Shown here: in pieces, positions 24,701-35,802 of the stretch
How the letters are laid out: each line of letters begins with the position of its first letter
Numbering within the stretch: position 1 is the first letter of the stretch
DNA from: Plecoglossus altivelis
Lineage: Eukaryota > Chordata > Actinopteri > Osmeriformes > Plecoglossidae
Reading direction: 5' to 3'
DNA: 64,000 bases
Assembly: GCA_036571765.1 (NCBI GenBank)
Contig: BROE01000018.1
Coordinates: 14,915,129 to 14,979,128, forward strand
Made by a program: the position numbers and the translations under genes
Notes under the pieces: model-generated
The model's database searches: none
What the model saw: only the letters and a program-made list of their open reading frames with translations
What the model was told of the DNA's origin: nothing

Positions 24701-26605
24701 CATCTGTCTCATCCTAACTTGCTCGCCTTCAGAAAACTGCTCCTCCCGCTCCATCCTGATTCCAGGCATCCCTCTGTCCGACAGCATGGAGGATTCCTCA
24801 TCTACTCCACCCTCGCTAGCACCATCACCTCCACCTAGCCCACTCCCTTCTCTAACTGTGCTGGTGCTGGAGGCAGCGCTGACGTTCCGACTTCGTGGAC
24901 GGCCAGAGGGCGTAGCGGGGGGCCCCGCCTGCATCTGACCGGATCCCCCATCTTTAGCCCTCTTCTGCGACAGCACTGTGTCGGTCAGAAGCATGTGCTG
25001 GACTGTGTTCGGTAAATTGGCCACCTGTGACGTCAAGGCATTAAGACTATTGAGGCTGGTGTCCTGTAGTTTGCTGAGTGGAGAGGCTGGATAGACTGGC
25101 GCAGAGGCCTCGTCTCGTGGTCCAGGTCCTGCAGAAACCGCCATGCGGCTGCGGTTGGAGACAGCTGCATTACGAGCTGCAGCTTTCTGACTGCCACTGC
25201 TCCCACAACTGCTGACGCTGCTATTGGAGTTTGGGGTAGGGCTTAGCTGAGGAACGGTCTGCAGTAGCCTACCGTGACCAGAACGAGGATTTGGTGGATG
25301 AGGGTACGAGGTCGGTCCAGGATGGTTTCCCTGGCCTTCAGACACAGTCATCAAAGGAGAGGGGGAGGAGCTACAACTGGGTGACTGCACTGCAGAGGCA
25401 GCCGGAGATGGGTTGGAGATGGGGCTAAAGTTTTGGTTAATTTGGCTCTGTTGGGTTTGAGAGTGCATTGGAGATTTGGCGATTTCTTGAGAGGACTGAT
25501 GAGGTATATTTGAGTTGGAGGCTTGGTGATGTTTGGAGTATGCGGAACTCGATGGCGGCCCATGGTGCTGCATTTTATGAGAACTATCATATCCTCCTAC
25601 TCCTATATTGTGCTGAGAATTGTGGTGTTGGAGGGTAGATTGTTTGTGGAGTGAATGTGTCTGAGGGGAATAGCCTGGGTAACTAGAAGAATGGTAGCCT
25701 TGTGGAACATTCTCTATTGGTCCGACATTGTTGGCAGGAGCTGAACTGGAGACAGAATTTGAATTTGAGTTCATACTAGGCAAGCTGTTGGCCCCATCAT
25801 GGTACCTGTGAGGTGGGGGGCTGTACATTCCTGTTGACCCTGTAGATGCCCCTCCCTGTGGAGAGTAGTGGGGGTACTGGGGGGTCATTCTGTGTCCAGA
25901 GTGATGGTACGCCCTCTGCTGCTGTCCGTGATGGAGTGCCTGAGGGCCGTGGTAGCTCTGTCCGTGTTGCCGATGCTGCATCGGAGACCCAGACACGGAC
26001 TGCATGGCAGCGTTCTGACTCATGTTATACTGATGAGAAGGGGAAAAGGCTCCGGCGGCCCCACTAACACCACTGCTACTACCACCTGAACCCCCAGTGG
26101 AGCCGTAATCCAAGGGATAAGGAGACATCATCCCAGATGATGGGGCTGGGCCAGATCCAGCATGTCTGTATTGGTGAGGTATATGACCATCCATATTAGA
26201 GTAGCCAAAGCTTGTCCCATACCCCATACCGCCTCTTCTCTGTCTGTCTTTGCCACCCATTGTCAAATAATAATCCATTGCTTCCTTCCGATAAGGGTTG
26301 CTACCACCGCCACCATGGAGGTTTCCCTGTGTGGGGTCCCCGGCCCCTCTGTTCCGCCCAGGAAAGCCGAGCATGTGTCCAGCCTGACTGGGGTGGGGGT
26401 GCCCTCGATGGAGCGGGTGCTGGCTGTGACTCTGGGGGTTGGATGGGGCCTGCTGCTGCTGCTGCATTCCACTGTAGTCCTCTGGCATCCTAGGGGAGAT
26501 CTGGGGGTCTAAGGGCTGGGGTTGGTAAGTCGGCCCTCCTGCACCGCGACCAGAGAAACCAGGGGGGAGAGATGGTGGGGCAGGGCTGTTGGGAAAATTC
26601 TGCAT
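18713..26605 (-). CDS. tcf20: TCF20 (SPBP) chromatin-associated transcriptional coregulator
   Basis: Four coding exons in sense order: 26605-19373, 19228-19135, 19028-18979 and 18772-18713, 2,478 aa in total (human TCF20 1,960). It opens with MQNF, like mammalian MQSF. Family blocks appear in order: NFSPISNPSPAAS (about 392), VANLPNTVQHMLL (about 530), FPSLLQEVLQGYH (about 980), RRSVICDVSP (about 1160), RRRVRSFISPIP (about 1545), PPRKGRGLKLEAIVQKIT (about 1635), the AT-hook-like FPSGKKKGRPVGSVNKQKR (about 1880) and GAVCTIVNAEEE (about 2050). The C-terminal extended PHD domain has CCLCQKW (about 2147), HEGC (about 2385), CSFC, RYHYLC and RCPQH. The last residues, EQSERG, match the mammalian end. 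The N-terminal half is rich in Q, S, H and P. TCF20 is a nuclear nucleosome-binding coactivator related to RAI1. The EQSERG end and the LEAIVQKIT block favour TCF20 over RAI1. The 144-nt first intron has no in-frame stop. Confidence 0.93.
19135..19228 (-). CDS. tcf20: tcf20 ePHD exon (CSFC...HYLC zinc ligands)
   Basis: This 94-base exon supplies the central zinc-binding part of the extended PHD finger: CCSFC, GCYSKGC and RYHYLC. It begins in phase 0 after ...GAREA and ends in phase 1, joining to DCSLNEENF in the next exon. Borders are aacag|tgttgc and gccg|gttagt. Confidence 0.9.
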
Positions 26606-29600
26606 TATTTCAGATTTTGTTTTGAAAGACTCTTGAAAGATTGAGTTACAATATCTGTCAAGGAATGCTTTATGTTTACTATTGGAGAGATGTGATGGCA
26701 GTAGTGTGTATTACAAAAGGTGTGCGGGATGCACAAAGACCGATTCGAATCGAATTACTTAATCAAAAGGGTTATGCTCTTAGTGTAGCAGCAATTCAAA
26801 ACAATGTAAATAGTGAGCTTGGAGTGCTGGGAGATTGTTATCAATAGTGAGAAACAGATGGTATTGAATAAGCACTTCTGAAAACTGCTGATCAGTTAGT
26901 GTTTTGCCTTCTTCTTTTTGAGAGTTCCAAAGCAATATGTGGTTTGCTGTAGTGGTTGGATCTTTCAGTTCAAATGAAAACCAACTAGTGTTTGTCACAA
27001 TGCTACAAAGGTTTGATACAGACGTTGCTATGAAGTTGGAGCACTTTGGCACTAAACCGGTGATATTATCAAGTGCAACGGGAAATACCAACACTTGAAA
27101 TTATGAACTTCAGACTTTTTCCATGGTTGTACGAGCCCAAGCGAACACAATTGCAGTAACGTTTCGATTTGATGTGGAATTCCACAAAGTCCCATGTGCA
27201 AAAACTCATCAAGTGTCACTGCAATATCATGACAGCCTGGTTGCTGTCAGTTCTCTAACAGAAGCACTTTTTTCCTGCGTTTCAATGCTATTGGCCAGCA
27301 CCTGAGTTTAAAATATCACTCAAGTAATGCTAACCAAGACACGTTTTTTCATTCCATGTTCTATATTCTGAAACATTCTCTTCCTGCGTGTAATTCCCTT
27401 TTGAAATTGTTACTGTTGTATCTGATGACAGTAAATTGGATTGTAGAAGTCTTTGGTCCCCTTCTTGTCACTATTTTTTCATCCAAATGTTGGTTCCTCC
27501 TTCTTCCCTCTGTCTTTTTTGTCCTGGTGAAATCCTTTAGAGTTTCCTTTATAGTTAGGCTATAGCTTCTCTTTCTAGCGGTCATCATTTAGTTTGACCT
27601 AATCCCTTAATTGTTCCCTAAAAAGGGTCTTTCTGTTAAGTCATGTTCTATTTTCTTCTGTTTATCTGTTTCTCTCCAGTATTTCCATACATGTGAGGTC
27701 ATCTCTCCTCAGCTGGTTACAGGAACCTTTTGAAAATCTGAAAGCACAAAATAGGAAGAACAAACACCTGAATTTAGTCCGTTTGGCATGGGCTTTGCTT
27801 TGCTCTTACGTTTGTGGCACTTGTTCCTTCGCATTCGTAAAAAACCAAAAGCTGGTCAAACAAGCTGGTGGTTTAAAGCCACAGCATCAACCACACAATG
27901 CTTCCAAGGGAAAAGAATGAAGATTGTCACCTGGTTCAAGTGCAAAACGCATATTACATTTCTACCTCAGTAATCTTCTGTACATTCCCTTCTGCAATAT
28001 ATGACAATGCCTTACGGACAGGGGGATTCGGTTTTAGTCTGTTTGGGTAGAAATGTTTGCAAAGTAGGCTTTATATTGCATCTCACAAGGTATATAATAC
28101 ATGCATCATCTGCCAAGTTACATGCTGGCAGAACAAGTTATTTACAAACGAAGCTAAAATCTTAAAAGCTCTGGCTGATGACAACAAAACGCGCAAGTAA
28201 AGTAACACGACACAGTCGAGGTCAGGTAAACAACGATATCTGGACCAAACAAACGCTTTGTATCTGGACTGTATTAAGGAGACTGACAATATTTAAGGAA
28301 GGCCTTCAGTTCTATTGAACTACATGTATTTAACAGAGGTATTTAATCAGCGGGGGGTCTAATTATAAAGTGACACCACCTTAACAGGGTCATTATTCAC
28401 AATGGCTCTTGGTGACACAAGTTCCATTGTCTGCTTCAAACACACTGTAAAATGGTAAATGGTTCACAAGGTTCTGCAGTCAACATCAGATGCCCTTTGT
28501 AAAGGTTGTAGGCTTAAGCATAGCAAATATATGATAATTGTCTGGTTTCATTATAAGTTATATGGGTACGCTGTCAATTTCAGTCCAAGTATGGCTATTT
28601 TGGAAATCTCTGATCTGTGAATAGGCTATTTCACCCATGAATTAGTACACAGATAAGCCCCAGAAGAAATTCGACAACATCACCTCAAACGACACAATGA
28701 TATGAATGGTGTTTTTGGCATGAAATAACGTGCTAAATCTATATTTTTTATATCGATCTTTCTCAAGTACATTGAGATACAGGATTTTTGATCAATAAAA
28801 CAGCAGCCGGCGATTAGACACTTTCCACCATCCGTTTCTTAAAGAACGGGATCCTTGACAGTAGCCTACTAAACATGTTAAGGTAAAGTTGGAGACGTCC
28901 TGCAGTGATGGAGGATAATAGGTCTGCTATAGCGCGATAAACAATCCTTTTCAGTGAAATACATGGATGTCTGTCCAACAGCAAAGATCCTGCTGAATGC
29001 AATCACGTCTATTTAGCTTGGTATCTCCTGTTCTCTATCAGTCACCTAGCTACCCTTCTACAAGCAATCAGATGCTTGACTGACTGATTAATTAAGGCAC
29101 GCGCAGTATTTGTTGCAGACAAACTAGGCTGTCCGGTATTACAGCCAGTTTCTAACCGAATAGCCCCAAATCGGTTTATGCCGAGTCTTGTCATTCTGAT
29201 ACGAACTGACCAGCCTGTTACTGTTATCCCGATTTCTGCTGTCATTGTGCCTAGACTACAATTAGGTTGTGGGGTACCTGAATAGCAATACATGCTATCT
29301 CCGTTCAATGTTCTCGTTGTGATAGCTAGCTAAAGCAAGTCAATACTCTAGCAGTAGACATAGCGTGGCTGCAGAATTGGGTATATTTCTTCCAAATGAA
29401 TACAATGGTACAAGTGTCAATTTCACCAACTAAACTAACATTTACCGAGTCTAGTCAGTTCCTTAGCTATGCCTAACGTTAGCGTACAAAGGAAATGATT
29501 GTACCAAGCAGACTAGCTTGCTAACTAGCTTGCTAGCCAGGAGAACGGGGGAGGCAAGCATCCTACAAAAAGAGGGTGATTAAGTGCAGATGTTTCCTCC

Positions 29601-29761
29601 TTAGAAATTCAATGGGAAGTGGGTTGGCATAAATAGCGTTCGCTAAACTGGATGCTGCAATGCATTACCGTCCACTCCGACACGTTAGTAGCCCCAAACA
29701 AACGTAGATAGCCAGCTAATCAGTTAGAAAGACAAGACAAACCTACTCTTTCAATGCCTAC
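26606..29761 (-). other. tcf20 upstream region, presumed intron or 5' UTR
   Basis: About 3.2 kb of A/T-rich, low-repeat sequence without coding content on either strand. Candidate acceptors on the - strand just before the ATG are at ccttgacag (about 26,660) and ctttcaag (about 26,630), so the short 5' UTR may be spliced here. Confidence 0.4.
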
Positions 29762-30120
29762 CTGAGAGAACGTTCAAGGCCCCTCGAACAGTGAAAGGGT
29801 GTTTTGTGACAATCCCGCTGGTGAGGCAGGAAACCCCGGTCTTGAGTCGACTGCTCCGCCGCTTTTCCTTCACCCTCTGTCGTCCTGACAACCCCGACCA
29901 GCGGCGGCGAAGTCGGGGGCCCCGTCACAACAGTCAGATCCCGGGCCTTTCCACCGATTTTCCCCCTTCTTTTGTCCTCACCTCCAAAAAATATGAGAGC
30001 ACAATCGGGGTGCCTGTAGGTCCCGTTACCACTGAGGTCCATATACCCCCGCCCCCTCCCCGCTTGTTCCCTCTCTCCTTTCCCTCTTTCACACACCGTT
30101 TAGGTGATCCACGCTCCACC
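29762..30120 (-). other. Candidate 5' non-coding exon / promoter region of tcf20
   Basis: This segment is richer in G+C and CpG than its flanks (for example gcggcggcgaagtcgggg on the + strand). On the - strand it ends at a good donor, ctctcag|gtaggc. Its distance and direction suit a first non-coding exon of tcf20. No transcript support is visible. It might equally be a promoter for an unseen transcript. Confidence 0.3.
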
Positions 30121-30976
30121 TCAAATTAAACGCATTGCCTCCGCATTAACTGTAACCGCCTCAAAACTGTTATAAATCGCTAAAAAGCCACTGCTACAAA
30201 CACATCGTTATAGGCCATGAATTCATCGGTAGACGTATTCGCTTTCCTGAAACTGTTTTTTTTTTTGTGTGTGTGCAACTGAAAGACCGCCTTGAAAATG
30301 CATACACACTCATATTCCAGCACCCCCTCCCTCATCTGTCTCCATCAAATCTTTGGCTCTACCCTCCCTTACCACAGTTTTGCTATTTCAATTACCATTT
30401 TAATATAATAATGGCCATAAACTGCCTACATATGACTTAAAAATAATTGCAATTTGGCCTTTCATCAGGTCTGCATGGTGAAGGTTTCACACAGTCTCTT
30501 TGTTCTTATGTCATTCAATGAATGGTCTATGATTGCTATGTACAAAGGATGAGAAATGAGACTGGCTGAATGACGTGAAGAGAGAAAATGCAGACACAAC
30601 AATTTTAATGAAACCCATGTTGATCTAATTCCACTCCTCTGTTGAGCTATAGCTACTATTGACATAATACCCTGAGAATGAGGCCTGCATGTTGCTGTAC
30701 ATTGGAATCTGCACGTACGAAGTCCAGGCAATTCAGTCCATTTAAAGAATAAGTATTTTTAAGATGTTCCTGAAATGAATTCACTTTTTTTTGTTTATCT
30801 GAAATTGGATTTTTAATCTAATATTTCGTACAAAAAATCTTGGTAATCCAAAACCAACTGTAATAATAACTGAGAACACCACAAGGTCTTTTTTCTATTG
30901 AATTTATTGTGTTGTCTCGGAGAGGTAATCTCCCCCCCCCTCCCCTCTCTCTCTCTTTCTCTCTCTACTCTCTCTG

Positions 30977-31068
<92 letters not shown>

Positions 31069-33380
31069 ACATCCAGAGCAGTGCAGTCCCTCCCTCCCAC
31101 CATCATAACAAGCTACCCTTCAGCCTTCGTCCACACTTATGCACTGTTAATGCACTGCACACTGCACATGCACGCTCATCCAGCAACCACGTCAATCACT
31201 TATCAAAAACTGAACCAGGGTTTAAAAGAAAATCTGTTTCTCTGTTTCAAAACAATTCAATTCATTCCCATGCAGTCGTACACAGCTATTCCTATCATGG
31301 TTGCCATAGCAACTACATCACAGAACCATAACTGTGGATAATTTGTATGTGATGGTGTGGCATGTGTACTGCACGCGCACACGCGCACACAGATGCAGAC
31401 ACACTCACACTCTTCCAGTTTATATCCAAACATGATGAAAATGTGGAACGTTTGAAAAGGCAGGTTTTCTACATGAGCAGATACCATGCCAGACGGTTGC
31501 ACTTCATGAAGGTAGACAATAATTTGCTCAATCAAACTGAATAAAACGATGATGATCTTCAATCAGGATAACTGGCGAAAACAAGTCTCATTCACGATCC
31601 CACCCACGTGATGGAACTTTAGCCTCACATAGACCGACAGTGAGAGAAAACTAGAATGACTTCTATATGGCTACAAATGACATAAAAAACTGGAGTAATA
31701 CAGATGTTCTGTCATGTTAAAAGGTTGGCTGCGTGCTTTCCTTTTTTTCTGCCTGTCTTTTTACAACAGGTCTGGAGCAGTGAAACAGGAGTCTGGAGGT
31801 TGTCAATCAAGCCTCTGAATGGGTAATTAAGCCCAAGTAGGAGAAGAGCTTTCTAACCTGCCCCCATGCAGGGAGGGAAAACGTAGACGTACATAGAAAA
31901 TATAACCGAGTTGGTTTTCCAAAGAGTGAAGCCTTCAATAGATTTCAAACAGAAGTCGTTGAGTGTTAGGTTTATGAGTATAATAGGCCCTCTACTACCA
32001 CATGTTTTTAGGGACATCCTAAGACGTCATTTTAAAGTAAATGCTTTTGGATATCATAAATTCCTTTTCCTCACACGTTGAAGTAACACAGTTTGTGTTG
32101 TAATTTGGTCGGGAGTTTATTGTAGGTTCGTTTCTGTGATCATGTCAGTGTAATTGAAGTAACAAACTAACCATGCAGAACATTCTTTGACACATTCGTG
32201 AATAAGTAAGAGGTGCGTGTGTTTGTGAAAACAGAAGTGGGTAAGAAAACATATAAGAAAAAAAAAGGAAATTCAATGCCATCAACCAAAAGACAGAAGA
32301 CCTGCTTCCAGTTTTCAGAAAATAGTTATTCTCCTCTTTGACCACTAGAGGTCAGCGTCACACAACATGCTACACAATCAAAGAATTCCACAGCTCCACA
32401 AATGGAAACGAGAACGGTCTGAAATGATGACATTCCAGTTCTGAAACACCAGTCCGACCCTTTGAAGTGTGTGGGTATAAGTCATGCATAACTACAATTT
32501 TCTGTCTCTTTGATCTTTTTTTCCCTTTTTCCTCCAGTGTCCAACTCTATCACAATTAGCAAGTCGCCTGACCATAGCCTGGCTATCAGCAGAACGGACA
32601 TGGTCTTTGATCATGTATTGTGGCAAATAGGTTTCTCCAAAGCTTACTTGTAACTCTGAGCTACTCAGATTAACTTATCTGTCTTTTTAGGCCCCAAACT
32701 TTCGTGCTGTCCTTGACTCAAGGAGATCCTATCTTAAAGCAGAAAACAGCCTGCACACACGCATATCAGTTATTCTGACCGTGTAGACAAACATGTTATT
32801 GTCCTCTTTTTAGATAGATGGTTAGTAATGGTTCCCTGTTAAAAACGGGAGCAGTTTAGGCAATAGTTTCCCAATCATCTAACTTCAGAATATATATATA
32901 TATATATATACAAAAGGTAACTACAGAATATATTAAAAGCATACCTACACCCAACTGTAATATAGACGAAGGCTATTCCTGTTGTATTTACCGTCATCGA
33001 CAGCAACTCGTTGTCGAATTCTAGAACATGAGCAAAGCAGAGGCTGACAGAGACAGTGACCAGGCCCTGCCAGCAGAGGACGCCATTTCCTAATCTACTC
33101 CTCCACTTTCCTCGTGGAGCTCTCCACCTCGCACCACGGGGCCCGCCACCACACTCTTCGCACGTCTCCTAGCAACCGCAGAACCCTGCCTCAATCACTA
33201 TGGATACGAGGAGGGAGGGCAGGAGCGAGGGGGGAGGAAGAGGAGGAGGTGGAAGAGGGGTTGGGGGCTGGCTAGGCACCCGGCATTCCAGCGAGGCCCA
33301 TCTCTCTCCATACCAGAGAACATAGCAGTATACTACCTAGAGAAGGGGAAGGGTGGGACAGAGATGCAGAGAGGGAGAGA
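30121..33380. other. Intergenic sequence
   Basis: No gene recognised. It contains the CT/CA microsatellite at 30,944-31,071, a short (AT)n at 32,891-32,910 and otherwise unremarkable A/T-rich DNA. A small G+C-richer patch lies at about 33,060-33,330. Confidence 0.5.
30944..31071. repeat. CT then CA compound microsatellite
   Basis: An imperfect CT stretch is followed by (CT)n of about 60 bases and (CA)n of about 26 bases. Confidence 0.95.
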
Positions 33381-33419
33381 GAGAGAGAGAGAGAGAGAAG
33401 AACCGAGGGAGCGAGAGAA

Positions 33420-33863
33420 AGAGGAAGCTAGAAAGAGAGATGCACTGACATAGAGAGATGCAGAGAGAGATACAAAGAGAGAGACGAAAGAGAAAGAGAG
33501 AGAGAGAAGCAGAGGGCGTAGAACAGACCTCCTCTCCAGCAGGCTGAGTGCTGCGTGTTCATTTGCAGGGGTGATGGTTTACAGGAATGAGGGGTGGAAG
33601 AGGGTCGCTGAGGTTCAGTGGGAACATATTGAGATCATATTTCAAACGAGGTTGGACGAGGTTGGACGAGGTTGGACGAGGGGAGGAAGACAGAGAGAGC
33701 GTTGGGGGAAGAGTGATAATTGCAATTAAGCAGTTTTGTCTTGTAAGGACCCATTGGTTACCTTTTCATTCAGCTCATCAGCCCCCCCCTTATCCCCTCC
33801 CTTCTCCCCTCCCTCCCAGCCCCCCTCCCCCCTCTCTTCTTAACCTCCACGCCACAACTCTCC
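33420..33863. repeat. Tandem duplication B, first copy
   Basis: Bases 33,589-33,863 match 34,100-34,363 nearly perfectly, from gaggggtggaagaggg to ccacaactctcc. The flank before them (33,420-33,588) matches 33,918-34,099 only with many small insertions. This copy has three gttggacgag units, the other two. Confidence 0.85.
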
Positions 33864-33917
33864 ACAACCGCACGGATGACGAGAGAACAGAAGGCCAAGC
33901 CCCTCAATGAAAGCGAG

Positions 33918-34363
33918 ACGCCATGCACTAGCACACGTAGAAGGACTAGCAGAGAGAGATACAAAGAGAGACAGCACGAAAGAGACAAGAGAGAGAGAGA
34001 AGCACGAGCGCGCTAGGACACAGACCTCTCTCCACGCAGGACTGTGCTGCACGTGTTAGCATCATTGCAGGCCAGGTGAATGGTCTTACAGGACCACCTG
34101 AGGGGTGGAAGAGGGTCGCTGAGGTTCAGTGGGAACATATTGAGATCATATTTCAAACGAGGTTGGACGAGGTTGGACGAGGGGAGGAAGACAGAGAGAG
34201 CGTTGGGGGAAGAGTGATAATTGCAATTAAGCAGTTTTGTCTTGTAAGGACCCATTGGTTACCTTTTCATTCAGCTCATCAGCCCCCCCCGTTCCCCTCC
34301 CTTCTCCCCTCCCTCCACAGCCCCCCACCCCCTCTCTTCTTAACCTCCACGCCACAACTCTCC
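33918..34363. repeat. Tandem duplication B, second copy
   Basis: This is the partner of 33,420-33,863. Its 5' part is the noisier of the two, with extra single bases relative to the first copy (for example cgcgctaggacacagacctctctccacgcagg against a shorter form). Its 3' part is nearly identical to the first copy. Confidence 0.85.
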
Positions 34364-34724
34364 CCCCCGTTAAACGTGACAGTGCCATCATCTTCCGTCT
34401 GTCCTTGCGCCTTGGCTCTTGTCACACCCCCCCCAACTCTCATTATCACTGAACTGTTGTGTCCAACACCCCCCCCCCCCTCACTCTCCATCCCCCCCAC
34501 CCAACCCTGATGTATGGTTCACACCTTCACCCTCAGCTCCCCCCCCTCCCTTCCTTCCCCCTCCCCCTCTTGGCGTGATGTCATGGTAACCTTCGACTGC
34601 GGCAACAATCACTCCTCTCCCATGCTTCTAGTAAGGCGGTGGGCCAAAGACGCGCGCTGACACCCGGAATGAGACAGGCAACATTAGTCTGGTGATTTGT
34701 TGAGATTATGCTGTTATGGTCGGA

Positions 34725-35130
34725 ATGGACGGATGGATAGATGACTAGATAGATGAACGGAAGGATGGATGAATCGCTAGATAAATGGAGGGATGAATGG
34801 ATCCATGAATAGATGGATGGACATATGGACGGACGGATAGAAACATGGATAGATAGAAAGATACATGGATGGCTAGATGTATAGATGATAGATAGGTACA
34901 TTGATAGATAGATAGATAGATAAATAGATATGTACATAAATTGACAGATACATGGATAGATAAAGAGATAGATAGATAGATAGATACGTAGATGGTTAGA
35001 TGGATGGATGGATGAAAGGATGGACAGATACATGGATGGATAGATGGATGGATGGATGGACGGATGGATGGACGGATGGATCCATGTATCTGACTAGTGT
35101 AGACACATGGACGTGTGGATACATACATGG
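34725..35130. repeat. GATA/GATG tetranucleotide array
   Basis: About 400 bases of gata, gatg, gacg and gtac four-base steps. The - strand frames encode repeated YLSI/HPSI and are not genes. Confidence 0.93.
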
Positions 35131-35344
35131 ATGGAAGAAGTCAGGCATTGCTCATGTGTTCTGGAAGACCTGCAAACCTGCCACGTAGAAGCCCCCACAG
35201 GGGCTTCCATGCACCCCTGAACACTGCTGTCACTCTGCTGAAGGACACTGCCATGACGGGGTGCAGCAGGACTGAATGGTGGCTCGCTGTGTTTTCTACT
35301 CCCAAAGTAACAGACACAGGAACGTAACGCTTCACCCCCTCTTC

Positions 35345-35428
35345 CCACACGCGCACACACACACAGAGACACGGACACACACACAGAGACACGGACACAC
35401 ACACAGAGACACGGACACACACACGCAC
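35345..35428. repeat. 20-bp minisatellite (cacacacacagagacacgga)
   Basis: Three to four units of a 20-base AC-rich motif, each with one gagacacgga insert. Confidence 0.85.
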
Positions 35429-35429
35429 T

Positions 35430-35736
35430 GTTTCTACCTGGCAGACAAACTTTTCGGCTCAGCACCAACACAGACAGAGAGAGAGAGAGAGAGGGGAGGG
35501 AGGACAACAGCGTGAGGGTGAGAGAGAGAGGAAAAAGAAAGAGAGATCGGAGGGAAAAACGCCTGCTCCTGTTGCCGCGGCAACCGCCCCCTCCTTCCCC
35601 CTCCTCTCCTCTTTAACCCTTTCTCCCCCTGCGCTTCCTCCCCCAATCCCTCCTTTCACCTTCTGTCTTTCACCCTCCCAGTGTTCTCTCACTCGCAAGT
35701 GTCCTCTCCCTCCATCTGTCACGCATCTCTTTCTAG

Positions 35737-35802
<66 letters not shown>

